From an uncultured Polaribacter sp. (lineage in GTDB: Bacteria > Bacteroidota > Bacteroidia > Flavobacteriales > Flavobacteriaceae), in assembly GCA_943788045.1 (NCBI GenBank), contig CALSOT010000006.1:1-64000 (forward strand): a stretch of 64,000 nucleotides of DNA. The letters run 5' to 3'. Shown here piece by piece: positions 17,499 to 26,241 of the stretch. The position numbers and the translations under genes are program-made. The stretch's first letter is position 1, and the number at the start of each line of letters is the position of its first letter. A model generated the notes under the pieces. It was not told the DNA's origin and ran no database searches. It saw only the letters and a list, made by a program, of their open reading frames with translations.

Positions 17499-18665
17499 TC
17501 ACCACTCTAAAGCTTGCTGAATGTCAGCGATAATATCTTCTGCATGCTCTAATCCAACAGATATTCTAACCAAACCATCTGTAATACCAACTTCTAAGCG
17601 ATCCTCTATAGACAATCGGCCATGGGTTGTAGATGAAGGGTGAGATACAATTGTTCTGGTATCTCCGAGATTTGCCGATAATGAACACATTTTAATTTTA
17701 TCCAAAAAAGCGACTCCTGCTTCAAGTCCTCCTTTTATTTCGAAAGCAACGATATTTCCACCTAATTTCATCTGAGTCTTAGCAACTTCATATTGTGGAT
17801 GCGTTTTTAAAAATGGGTATTTTACAAATTTTACATTTTTATTTCCCTCTAAAAAATTTGCAACCTTTAAAGCATTTTCACAATGTTTTTCTACTCTTAT
17901 AGATAAGGTTTCTAAACTTTTAGACAACACCCATGCATTAAATGGAGACATTGCTGGACCTGTATTTCTTGCAAACAAATAGATTTCTCTTAATAATTTT
18001 TTGTTACCGACAGTAACTCCACCTAAAACCCTACCCTGTCCGTCAATTAATTTTGTAGCCGAGTGAATTACTAAATCTGCACCAAATTTTATTGGCTGCT
18101 GTATATAGGGAGTTGCAAAACAATTATCAACAATAAAAATAAGATTATGTTTTTTTGCAATATTTCCAATCAATTCTAAATCTAAAATATCTAAACCGGG
18201 GTTTGTTGGCGTTTCAATATAAAGAATCTTTGTATTTTCTTTGATTAAACCCTCTATTAAATCTACTTCATTCACCTTAAAATAAGAAGTCTCAATATTC
18301 CATTTTGGTAAATAATTACTAAACATCCCGTGTGTTGAGCCAAATACTGATCTGCATGAAACAATATGATCTCCAGCATTTAACAACGCTGCAAATGATG
18401 AAAAAATAGCCGCCATTCCGGTTGCAAAAGCATAACCAGCTTCTGCACCTTCCATGGCAACAATTTTATCTACAAATTCTGTTGTATTTGGGTTTGTAAA
18501 TCGACTATAAAGATTACGCTCTTTTTCCTCTGCAAAGGATAAACGCATCTCTTCTGCATCATCAAAAACAAAACTCGATGTTAAATATAACGGTGTCGAA
18601 TGTTCAGAAAATTGAGAACGTTCCGTTTGATTTCTAATTGCTTCAGTTTCGAAGTGTTTACTCAT
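17499..18665 (-). CDS. metZ: O-acyl-homoserine sulfhydrylase / trans-sulfuration PLP enzyme
   Basis: This 388-residue enzyme is in the Cys/Met metabolism PLP family. The PLP lysine lies in SATKLIDGQGRVLGG near residue 202, the substrate Tyr/Arg motif YSRFTNPN near residue 53, and an SLSANLGD motif near residue 328. It is closest to O-succinylhomoserine sulfhydrylase (MetZ), but a cystathionine gamma-synthase role cannot be excluded. It follows metX-thrA in the same orientation, separated by a 57-bp gap that contains a strong hairpin. With MetY at 22214 the window holds two members of the family. Confidence 0.88.
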   Translation of the reverse strand: MSKHFETEAIRNQTERSQFSEHSTPLYLTSSFVFDDAEEMRLSFAEEKERNLYSRFTNPNTTEFVDKIVAMEGAEAGYAFATGMAAIFSSFAALLNAGDHIVSCRSVFGSTHGMFSNYLPKWNIETSYFKVNEVDLIEGLIKENTKILYIETPTNPGLDILDLELIGNIAKKHNLIFIVDNCFATPYIQQPIKFGADLVIHSATKLIDGQGRVLGGVTVGNKKLLREIYLFARNTGPAMSPFNAWVLSKSLETLSIRVEKHCENALKVANFLEGNKNVKFVKYPFLKTHPQYEVAKTQMKLGGNIVAFEIKGGLEAGVAFLDKIKMCSLSANLGDTRTIVSHPSSTTHGRLSIEDRLEVGITDGLVRISVGLEHAEDIIADIQQALEW

Positions 18666-18677
18666 ATCATAAATTTT

Positions 18678-18714
18678 GGTATTAGTTTACACCGGAGTGC
18701 AATTACTAATAACC
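18678..18714 (-). other. Intercistronic stem-loop between metX-thrA and metZ
   Basis: On the minus strand GGTTATTAGT pairs with ACTAATACC, and inside it TTGCAC pairs with GTGTAA around the loop TCCG. No T-run follows, so this is not a standard terminator. It may stabilise or process the mRNA. Confidence 0.6.
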
Positions 18715-18722
18715 TTTATTGT

Positions 18723-21700
18723 TTAGTTGTTATGTTTTGCTAATCTTAAAATATCTCCAAAAACTCCTCTTGCAGTAACACTTGCCCCCGCTCCTGCTCC
18801 TTGAATTACAATTGGTTGCTCTCCATAGGATTCTGTGTAAATTTCAAATATTGCATCAGATCCTTTTAAAGAACCTAATGGCGTACTTTCTGGTGTAGAA
18901 ACTAATTTAACTTCTAATTTCCCTTTATTTTTTGATAAATCTCCACCTAACTCACCAATATATCTCAAAACGTGATTTGGTTTTTGAATCTCTTTTAAGG
19001 TTTGATATTCGTCATTTAATAAACTTAAATTATTCAGAAATTCATCCGACGAAACATTTCTTAAATTTTCTGGAATTAAATTTTTGATTTCAACTTCTGA
19101 CAATTCATTTTCTAAATCTAACTCTCTTGCTAAAATTAAGAGCTTTCTAGCAACATCATTTCCACCTAAATCTTCTCTCGGGTCTGGTTCAGTAAAACCT
19201 TTATCAATAGCTTCTTGTAATATTTTTGAAAAAGAAACATTTTCAGTAGAAAAAGTATTAAAAAGATAACTTAAACTCCCTGAAAAAACACCTCTAATTT
19301 TAGTGATATTTTCTCCAGACTCATGCAACAGACGAATAGTGTCAATTAAAGGCAATCCTGCACCCACATTTGTTTCATAAAGATATTGCTTTTTGTATTC
19401 TTTTAACTTTAACCTTACTTCTTTGTAAAAATCAAACGATAAAGTATTTGCTATTTTATTACAAGAAACTAAATCGAAACCTGCCTCTATAAAAGGGATG
19501 TAATTACATACAAAATTGACACTTGCCGTGTTATCAACAGCAATTAAATTTTCAAAATGATGCTCTTTTGCAAATGCAATAATATCATCAACAGAAGTAT
19601 TCTCATCTCCATTTTCTAAAAGGTTTGTTTTCCAGTCTCTAGAAACTCCATCTTTATTTAGTAATACTTTTTTTGAATTTGCTACAGCAAAAACATTTAA
19701 TTGAAGCTTTCTTCTTTTTAAAACTGATGGTGTATTTTCTATTATTTGATCAATTAAAGCTCCGCCGACTAATCCTTTACCAAAAATGGCAATATTTATT
19801 TTTTTAGTAACTCCAAAAACTTGTCCATGAATTACATTTACAGCCTTGTGCAATTGGTCTTTTTTAACCACCAAACTCACATTTCTTCCAGTAACAGTAT
19901 TATTGAATAAAACAGGTACAATTTGGTTTTCAATCAGTGCATTATATGGATGATGAAACTCACTCAAATCTTGACCGATGATAGAAATAATAGAAACATT
20001 ATTTACGATTGAAATCTGATTAACATCTTGTGAATAAAAATCATTTTCAAATTCTTTTTCAAGAGCAGCAACTGCTTCTTGGGCTTTATCTGCATCAATA
20101 ATTAATCCAATTCCTCTCTCTGAAGAACCTTGAGATATAATACTAATACTAATATTTCGATCACTTAAAGTTTTAAAAATACGAGCATCAATACCAACTT
20201 TACCTAACAAACCTCTACCCTCAAAATTTAATAACGCAACGTTATCAATCGTAGAAATAGATTTAATTCCTTTTGTTGATGACTCTGCTGTTATTAAAGT
20301 TCCTTTATCTTCTTTATTAAATGTGTTTAAAATTCGAAGATTTATATTTTTCTCTAATAAGGGTATAATTGTTTTTGCATGTAAAATTGTCGCTCCAAAA
20401 TTGGCTAATTCATTCGCCTCTGAAAATGATAATTGTTCAATCTTTTTAGCATCAGCAACTAAATCTGGGTTTGCAGTAAAAATACCACTGACATGCGTGT
20501 AATTCTGCAACTCATCAGCATCTAAATAATTAGCTAATAAAGCAGCTGTATAATTACTACCATTTCTACCTAAAGTAGTTGTTATTCCTTTTTTATTTGA
20601 TGCAATAAAACCAGAAACGATATGAATAGTATTTTTACTTTTCTTAAAAAAATTAATTATATTTTCTCTTGAAATAGCTGTTATAGGTTGTGCATTTCCA
20701 AAATTTTCATCCGTGATAATTAAAAATCGAGAATCTACCGAATTTGCTGTAATATTTCTTTTCTTTAATAAACTTACGACTATTTTTATAGACATCAACT
20801 CACCTTGAGCCAAAACTTCGTCTTTTATTTTTTTACTATAATCACCTAATAAAGAAACACCTTCAAAAATAGATTCTAACTTAGAGATCTCCTCAGAAAA
20901 ATCTACTACACACTCAGGTTTTAATTGATATTCTTTAAACTTTTCAAATGCTAAACTATAGTCCTTTTTTGATACTGCTTTTTCTAAAATAGCTTCTAGT
21001 TCGTTTGTTGCATCTCCTCTTGCAGATGTAACAACTGTAATTTCTTCACCGTCTTTATATTTGCCTGCAATAATTTCAATCGCATTTTCCAATCCTATTC
21101 CATTGGATAAAGATTTCCCTCCAAACTTTAAAACTTTCATCTTATTTTCTTTGTAATCTTTATTAAAAATAGGTTCGATAATTTTCTGTAATTGATCATA
21201 TTCCATCAAAAAAGCATCATGACCATGAACCGAATTTATTTCATAATAAGTCACATTATCTTTTGTTAAGGCCAACTTTTTATGGGTTTCTCTATTTTCC
21301 TCTGCAGTAAAAAACAAATCAGAATCAACACCAATAATGTGAATATTAGCTTCAATTTTATCTAAATTTTGAATATTCTTTCTACCACCAACAGTAACAT
21401 CAATCGTTTTTAATAATTGGTTCATTAATTTGTAAGACGATAATTGATAGCGTTCTTGCAAAGATTTTCCGTGATGCAACAACCAACTTTCAACATCAAA
21501 AATATCTGAATCATCTTTTTTAGATCGATGAAAACGCTCTTTAAAAGATTCTGGCGTTCTATAACACAACATAGCGTGCATGCGAGCATCATGAACTGGA
21601 TTGCTCGAATTTACCAAAAATTGTTCTTGAATTTGACAATTAGCAATTAACCAATCTGTCGATTTCCAGTCGGTTGCAATTGGTAAAAAGTGTTTTGTAA

Positions 21701-22124
21701 TTTTATTATTTAAAACGACCATCTCCCAGGCAATTCCTCCACCTAAAGAACCTCCAATTAAAGCAAATACTTTATCTATTTTTAATACCGATAAACCTTT
21801 TAAAAATATTCTTGCTACGTCTCTTGCAATAAAATCTTTGTAATTATCGATTAAAAAACCATCAAAACCATTTCCAGGAATATTGAATGATAAAATAGTA
21901 TAAACCTCAGTATTTATGGCTTTTTTATCTCCAACAACATCTTGCCACCAACCTTCTTTACCGGCAACATTACTATTTCCGGTTAAAGCATGATTGATTA
22001 AAACAACAGGAGCTGTACCTAATTTTTTTCCAAAAACTTGATAACTCAAATTAATTTCAGGAATTAAAATACTAGCTTCTGTTGTGAAATCTTTTATCTT
22101 GATGTGTCTTAACAAATCTTTCAA
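18723..22124 (-). CDS. thrA: MetX-ThrA fusion: homoserine O-acetyltransferase, aspartokinase, homoserine dehydrogenase
   Basis: This 1133-residue protein joins three enzymes. Residues 1 to about 325 are an alpha/beta hydrolase of the MetX type, with nucleophile Ser126 in GGSLGGG and the catalytic-His motif HGHDAF near residue 298. Met329 begins a complete ThrA: aspartokinase (MKVLKFGGKSL), two ACT-like regulatory segments (around residues 635-790), then homoserine dehydrogenase (NIAIFGKGLVGG; the NVGAGLP motif near 920). It thus covers aspartate phosphorylation, homoserine formation and homoserine acetylation for methionine. The frame is continuous, and Met329 could also start a separate ThrA. 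It lies between metY and metZ downstream of a SAM-I riboswitch. Confidence 0.93.
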   Translation of the reverse strand: MKDLLRHIKIKDFTTEASILIPEINLSYQVFGKKLGTAPVVLINHALTGNSNVAGKEGWWQDVVGDKKAINTEVYTILSFNIPGNGFDGFLIDNYKDFIARDVARIFLKGLSVLKIDKVFALIGGSLGGGIAWEMVVLNNKITKHFLPIATDWKSTDWLIANCQIQEQFLVNSSNPVHDARMHAMLCYRTPESFKERFHRSKKDDSDIFDVESWLLHHGKSLQERYQLSSYKLMNQLLKTIDVTVGGRKNIQNLDKIEANIHIIGVDSDLFFTAEENRETHKKLALTKDNVTYYEINSVHGHDAFLMEYDQLQKIIEPIFNKDYKENKMKVLKFGGKSLSNGIGLENAIEIIAGKYKDGEEITVVTSARGDATNELEAILEKAVSKKDYSLAFEKFKEYQLKPECVVDFSEEISKLESIFEGVSLLGDYSKKIKDEVLAQGELMSIKIVVSLLKKRNITANSVDSRFLIITDENFGNAQPITAISRENIINFFKKSKNTIHIVSGFIASNKKGITTTLGRNGSNYTAALLANYLDADELQNYTHVSGIFTANPDLVADAKKIEQLSFSEANELANFGATILHAKTIIPLLEKNINLRILNTFNKEDKGTLITAESSTKGIKSISTIDNVALLNFEGRGLLGKVGIDARIFKTLSDRNISISIISQGSSERGIGLIIDADKAQEAVAALEKEFENDFYSQDVNQISIVNNVSIISIIGQDLSEFHHPYNALIENQIVPVLFNNTVTGRNVSLVVKKDQLHKAVNVIHGQVFGVTKKINIAIFGKGLVGGALIDQIIENTPSVLKRRKLQLNVFAVANSKKVLLNKDGVSRDWKTNLLENGDENTSVDDIIAFAKEHHFENLIAVDNTASVNFVCNYIPFIEAGFDLVSCNKIANTLSFDFYKEVRLKLKEYKKQYLYETNVGAGLPLIDTIRLLHESGENITKIRGVFSGSLSYLFNTFSTENVSFSKILQEAIDKGFTEPDPREDLGGNDVARKLLILARELDLENELSEVEIKNLIPENLRNVSSDEFLNNLSLLNDEYQTLKEIQKPNHVLRYIGELGGDLSKNKGKLEVKLVSTPESTPLGSLKGSDAIFEIYTESYGEQPIVIQGAGAGASVTARGVFGDILRLAKHNN

Positions 22125-22157
22125 CTTTTATTTTTATCGGTATGATAGAATAATGCT

Positions 22158-22200
22158 AAGAGTTTTTCATAAAAAAACTCTTGAGTCTAACAAATTAGAC
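22158..22200 (-). other. Two intercistronic stem-loops between metY and metX-thrA
   Basis: On the minus strand GTCTAA/TTAGAC closes a 4-nt loop, and just downstream AAGAGTTTTT pairs perfectly with AAAAACTCTT. The second hairpin is not followed by a T-run, so complete termination is unlikely. Partial termination or mRNA processing is possible. Confidence 0.6.
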
Positions 22201-22213
22201 CGTTTTCAACTTA

Positions 22214-23488
22214 TTAAATTTCTGAAAAAGCAACTTTTAAATCTGCTTTTAAATCTTCTAAATCTTCAATACCAACAGATAATCTAATTAAATCTTGACT
22301 CACCCCTGCACTTGCTTGTTCTTGCTCATCTAACTGCTGATGCGTTGTACTTGCTGGATGAATGATTAATGACTTTGTATCACCAATATTTGCTAATAAA
22401 GAAAATATTTTTGTTGTATTTGCAATTACTTTTGCTGCTTCAAAACCACCTTTCACTCCGAAAGTTATCAATCCACTTTGTCCTTTAGGTAAATATTTTT
22501 TTGCTAAAGCATTGTATTTACTACTATTTAAACCAGGATAATTTACCCAAACTACTTCCTCTTGAGCTTCTAGCCAAGTCGCTAACGCTAGAGCATTTTC
22601 AGAATGTTTTTTAATTCTTACGGGTAAAGTCTCTAAACCTTGAATAATGTTAAACGCATTGGTTGGACTCAAAGCACCACCAAAATCTCTTAATCCTTCT
22701 AAAATTAATTTAAATGTAAACGCTGCTGCACCCAACGCATCATGATATTGTAAACCATGGTAACCTGCAGAGGGCTCTGTAAATTCAGGGAATTTTCCGT
22801 TTGCCCAGTTAAAAGTTCCAGCATCAACAATGGCACCACCTAAAGAAGTTCCTTGTCCTCCAATATATTTAGTTAATGAATGTATTACAATATCTGCTCC
22901 ATGTTTTATCGGATTCAATAAAACCGGTGTTGCAACAGTGTTATCAACAATAAAAGGAACACCTGCTTCCTTGGAATGCTCTGATATAGCCTCTAAATCT
23001 AAAACATCTAATTTCGGGTTCCCGAGAGATTCTACAAAAAATGCCCTTGTATTTTCCTTCACTGCAGCTGAAAAATTATTAGGATCTGATGCATCTACAA
23101 ACGTAGTTGTAATTCCGAATCTTGGCAAAGTAACACTTAATAAATTGTAAGTACCACCGTATAAACTGCTGGAAGCCACGATATGATCTCCTGCTTTTAA
23201 TAACGTTAACAGACCTGTTGAAATTGCTGCTGTTCCAGAAGCAAAAACTACAGCTCCTATTCCCCCTTCTATTGCAGCTAAACGATCTTGCAATATTTGA
23301 TTTGTCGGGTTGTTTAAACGTGTATAAATAAAACCTAATTCTTTTAATGAGAAAAGATTTGCTGCATGTTCTGAATCATTAAAAACATACGATGATGTTT
23401 GATAAATAGGAACTGCTCTTGTACCTCCGTTTTGTGTTACGTCATGCCCTGCATGTAATGCGCTTGTTGCTAAATTTTGTGTAGCCAT
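22214..23488 (-). CDS. metY: O-acetylhomoserine sulfhydrylase
   Basis: MetY (424 residues) makes homocysteine directly from O-acetylhomoserine and sulfide. The sequence shows the longer MetY form of the trans-sulfuration family: ALHAGHDV near the start, YTRLNNPTNQILQDRLAA near residue 55, the PLP lysine in HSLTKYIGGQGTSLGG near residue 208, and SLLANIGDTKSLIIHPASTTH near residue 365. It is the first gene after the second SAM-I riboswitch. The acetylated substrate would come from the MetX module encoded by the next gene. Confidence 0.95.
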   Translation of the reverse strand: MATQNLATSALHAGHDVTQNGGTRAVPIYQTSSYVFNDSEHAANLFSLKELGFIYTRLNNPTNQILQDRLAAIEGGIGAVVFASGTAAISTGLLTLLKAGDHIVASSSLYGGTYNLLSVTLPRFGITTTFVDASDPNNFSAAVKENTRAFFVESLGNPKLDVLDLEAISEHSKEAGVPFIVDNTVATPVLLNPIKHGADIVIHSLTKYIGGQGTSLGGAIVDAGTFNWANGKFPEFTEPSAGYHGLQYHDALGAAAFTFKLILEGLRDFGGALSPTNAFNIIQGLETLPVRIKKHSENALALATWLEAQEEVVWVNYPGLNSSKYNALAKKYLPKGQSGLITFGVKGGFEAAKVIANTTKIFSLLANIGDTKSLIIHPASTTHQQLDEQEQASAGVSQDLIRLSVGIEDLEDLKADLKVAFSEI

Positions 23489-23615
23489 TTTTCTGTTATT
23501 TTTTTTGAGTTAATAAATGATTAAAACAAAAGTTTAATGCATCAACTTAATTGATGTACTTAATAGAAAAACGTTATAAAGAATTTTACAAATACACGAA
23601 GTGTAATTCTTTTTG

Positions 23616-23736
23616 GTTATCTATCCAATTCCCGATAAATGAATCCGGAATTAAGTAGAATTTAGCACCTTCTTTTCCTCACGAAAAGGGTTGCTAAGGC
23701 TTCAGCGGGTCTAATCCCTCCACCTTTCTTGATAAC
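23616..23736 (-). promoter_or_regulatory. SAM-I (S-box) riboswitch upstream of metY
   Basis: The minus strand repeats the S-box core: GGTGGAGGGATTAGACCC, then GCTGAAGCCTTAGCAACC, then AAGGTGCTAAATTCTAC. P1 pairs GTTATC (23731-23736) with GATAAC (23616-23621). In the 127-bp leader that follows, AAAGAATT can pair with AATTCTTT and CATCAA with TTGATG, but no clear rho-independent terminator is seen. Confidence 0.93.
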
Positions 23737-23766
23737 ATTTCAATAAGTTATTGAACTTTCTGAGTG

Positions 23767-23774
23767 CAAATATA
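23767..23774 (-). promoter_or_regulatory. -7 promoter box for the metY riboswitch
   Basis: TATATTTG on the minus strand lies about 30 bp before the aptamer P1 helix. A TTG about 20 bp further upstream could be the -33 element. Confidence 0.65.
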
Positions 23775-23952
23775 TGTTCATAAAAACTTAATATCCAAGT
23801 AAAAATAAATATTTTTTTCAAGAAATAGTAATATCGCATTAAAACCACATCTTTTATATTTATTACTTAAATTACAAATAGCAACTTTATTTTATTGATG
23901 ATACCATAATAAAATATTATTACTAAAAGTTATATTATTTAGATTTATAATG

Positions 23953-23960
23953 TAGATTTG
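23953..23960 (+). promoter_or_regulatory. Candidate -7 promoter box for metK
   Basis: TAGATTTG fits TAnnTTTG and is the clearest box before metK. It would give a leader of about 210 nt. Confidence 0.45.
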
Positions 23961-24178
23961 CAAAGAATTTTAGAGGAAAAATTTGAACTGATTGCAACCT
24001 CTGACGCTGATTTATCAGCCGAAACAAAAAATGCTAAAGCAGTAATTTCCTACTACTTTTAGCTACCAACGCAATCTATTTTGATTTTTCTTTATGCTCC
24101 TTATACAGGATCAACAAGTTTAAAAGTTCCTCATGTTTACATTTAGGTCTCAATTTTTAATATTAAAAGAAAATTTAT
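23961..24178 (+). other. metK leader or decayed coding remnant
   Basis: This stretch is less AT-rich than the other gaps. One frame is open without an ATG from about 23944 to a TAG at 24061 and reads in a protein-like way (LQRILEEKFELIATSDADL), then stays open after that stop to about 24146. RNA-like features are also present: GCTGA-TTTA-TCAGC and TGCTAAAGCA hairpins. I cannot assign it to a known riboswitch or protein family. Confidence 0.35.
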
Positions 24179-25435
24179 ATGTCATATTTATTTACCTCAG
24201 AAAGTGTTTCTGAAGGACACCCAGACAAAGTTGCAGATCAAATTTCTGATGCTTTAATTGATAATTTTTTAGCTTTCGATAAAACAAGTAAAGTTGCTTG
24301 CGAAACCCTAGTTACAACTGGTCAAGTGTTTTTAGCAGGAGAAGTAAAATCTAAAACTTATTTAGATGTTCAAAAAATTGCTAGAGATGTAATTAATAAA
24401 ATCGGATACACAAAAAGTGAATATATGTTTGATGGAAATTCTTGTGGGGTTTTATCAGCAATTCATGAACAGTCTCCTGACATTAACCAAGGAGTTGATA
24501 GAGAAAAACCAGAAGATCAAGGTGCAGGGGATCAAGGAATGATGTTTGGATACGCCACAGATGAAACTGAAAACTACATGCCTTTGGCTTTAGAACTGTC
24601 TCACAGGTTATTGATTGAACTAGCTGCTTTAAGAAGAGAGAATGATGACATTAATTACTTAAGACCAGATGCTAAAAGCCAAGTGACTATTGAATATTCT
24701 GACGATAATGTACCCCAAAAAATTGATGCGATTGTAATTAGCACTCAGCATGATGATTTTGACAAGTCTGATGAAGTAATGTTAACAAAAATTAAAAAAG
24801 ATATTAAGGAAATTTTAATACCTAGAGTTATTGCTAAATTACCAATTCACATTCAAAATTTATTTACAAGTAATATTAAGTATCATATAAATCCAACAGG
24901 TGTTTTTGTAATTGGAGGTCCTCATGGAGACACTGGCTTAACAGGAAGAAAAATTATTGTTGATACTTATGGTGGTAAAGGTGCTCATGGTGGAGGAGCT
25001 TTTTCTGGAAAAGACCCTTCAAAAGTAGATAGATCTGGAGCATATGCAACAAGACATATTGCTAAAAACCTAGTTGCTGCAGGAATATGTAAAGAAGTTT
25101 TGGTTCAAGTTTCTTATGCAATTGGAGTGGCAAAACCAACAAGTATTAATATTGAAACTTACGGAACAGCTAAGGTCGATTTAACCGATGGAGAGATTAG
25201 TAAAATCGTAGAATCTATTTTTGATATGCGTCCTTATTTTATAGAAAAACGATTAAAATTAAGAAGCCCTATTTATTCTGAAACTGCTGCTTATGGCCAT
25301 ATGGGAAAAACTTCTGAATTAAAAGTAGTTACATTCACAAATCCTATGGGTGAAACTGTTTCTGAAGAAGTAGAAACTTTTACTTGGGAAAAATTAGATT
25401 ACGTAGATAAAATAAAAGAAGCTTTTAAGTTGTAA
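24179..25435 (+). CDS. metK: S-adenosylmethionine synthetase
   Basis: MetK (418 residues) makes SAM from methionine and ATP, completing the sulfur route of this block and producing the ligand of the two SAM-I riboswitches. The start [21 protein letters not shown] contains the ATP-binding His, [12 protein letters not shown] lies near residue 113, and [16 protein letters not shown] near residue 272. It has an insertion of about 20 residues around position 190 relative to the shortest family members, as is usual in Bacteroidetes. A strong terminator follows. No S-box precedes it, unlike metH and metY. Confidence 0.97.
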   Translation: MSYLFTSESVSEGHPDKVADQISDALIDNFLAFDKTSKVACETLVTTGQVFLAGEVKSKTYLDVQKIARDVINKIGYTKSEYMFDGNSCGVLSAIHEQSPDINQGVDREKPEDQGAGDQGMMFGYATDETENYMPLALELSHRLLIELAALRRENDDINYLRPDAKSQVTIEYSDDNVPQKIDAIVISTQHDDFDKSDEVMLTKIKKDIKEILIPRVIAKLPIHIQNLFTSNIKYHINPTGVFVIGGPHGDTGLTGRKIIVDTYGGKGAHGGGAFSGKDPSKVDRSGAYATRHIAKNLVAAGICKEVLVQVSYAIGVAKPTSINIETYGTAKVDLTDGEISKIVESIFDMRPYFIEKRLKLRSPIYSETAAYGHMGKTSELKVVTFTNPMGETVSEEVETFTWEKLDYVDKIKEAFKL

Positions 25436-25455
25436 GAAACTCTTTTTTAAATCAT

Positions 25456-25492
25456 AAAAAACTTTAGAATTTAATTTCTGGAGTTTTTTTTA
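25456..25492 (+). terminator. Intrinsic terminator of metK
   Basis: AAAAAACTTTAGAA pairs with TTCTGGAGTTTTTT (14 bp including two G-U pairs), and the T-run continues on the plus strand. Confidence 0.85.
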
Positions 25493-25640
25493 TGTTAATT
25501 CTGAAATAAAACAACAAAAATAAAGTTTCGTATTTCAAATTTTATAAAAAAAAGCAAATCTTGTTTTCTGATTAAAAGTTAATTAAGACGATTTAAGGAG
25601 AAAATAAATTAGAATTAAATAATACAAACTAATTTGTACT

Positions 25641-25675
25641 AAAAAACGGCTACACTATAAAAGTGTAACCGTCTT
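25641..25675 (-). terminator. Intrinsic terminator of tRNA-Asn, downstream copy
   Basis: On the minus strand GACGGTTACACT pairs with AGTGTAGCCGTT and is followed by TTTTT. It lies 15 bp after the tRNA. Confidence 0.85.
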
Positions 25676-25689
25676 ACCATTGTCAGTAG

Positions 25690-25763
25690 CTCCCTCTCTA
25701 GGACTCGAACCTAGGACCCTCTGATTAACAGTCAGATGCTCTAACCAACTGAGCTAAGAAGGA
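25690..25763 (-). tRNA. tRNA-Asn(GTT), copy 1
   Basis: The minus strand folds as a 74-nt tRNA. The acceptor arms are TCCTTCT and AGAGGGA, and the anticodon arm CTGACTGTTAATCAG has GTT in the loop. The T-arm has GGTTCGAGTCC. The discriminator is G and CCA is not encoded. It is identical in sequence to the copy at 25983. Confidence 0.97.
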
Positions 25764-25795
25764 GTTTGCTTCACTAAAATTGTGATTAGCGAGTG

Positions 25796-25803
25796 CAAAT
25801 ATA
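25796..25803 (-). promoter_or_regulatory. -7 promoter box for tRNA-Asn copy 1
   Basis: TATATTTG on the minus strand lies 33 bp before the tRNA, with the same spacing as in copy 2. Confidence 0.65.
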
Positions 25804-25951
25804 TATCTTTTTATGATTCTAGCAAATAATATTTAAAAATGTATTTCACACTCCTAAAAAGTGTCTCAAAAAAATAGTTATTTAAATATTTAATGGTAAA
25901 TAATTATTGACAAACAAAATTTCACGAAATAAACTTTAAAAATAAAGTATA

Positions 25952-25981
25952 AAAAAAGCACTTACTTTCGTAAGTGCTTTT
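25952..25981 (-). terminator. Intrinsic terminator of tRNA-Asn, upstream copy
   Basis: AAAAGCACTTAC pairs with GTAAGTGCTTTT around a 4-nt loop, and a T-run follows on the minus strand. It differs in sequence from the terminator of the other copy. Confidence 0.88.
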
Positions 25982-25982
25982 G

Positions 25983-26056
25983 CTCCCTCTCTAGGACTCG
26001 AACCTAGGACCCTCTGATTAACAGTCAGATGCTCTAACCAACTGAGCTAAGAAGGA
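25983..26056 (-). tRNA. tRNA-Asn(GTT), copy 2
   Basis: This is the same 74-nt tRNA-Asn as at 25690, with anticodon GTT, in the same orientation about 290 bp away. It has its own promoter box and terminator. Confidence 0.97.
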
Positions 26057-26088
26057 GTTTGCCTCGCACAAATTGCGATTAGCGGATG

Positions 26089-26096
26089 CAAATATA
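26089..26096 (-). promoter_or_regulatory. -7 promoter box for tRNA-Asn copy 2
   Basis: TATATTTG on the minus strand lies 33 bp before the tRNA. The leader between box and tRNA is similar to that of copy 1. Confidence 0.65.
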
Positions 26097-26194
26097 CATT
26101 TTTTTCTTGTTTCCGAAAATAATTTCAAAATAAAATGAAAAAAAATTATTACTTAATTTTCATTAAAAAAAATAAGTAGTTATGACAAAAATTG

Positions 26195-26202
26195 TATTTT
26201 TG
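26195..26202 (+). promoter_or_regulatory. -7 promoter box for sucA
   Basis: TATTTTTG fits TAnnTTTG, 39 bp before the sucA start codon. Confidence 0.65.
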
Positions 26203-26241
26203 TTCCTCCTTATCGCTTAAAAAAAAAGCAGGAATAATAAC

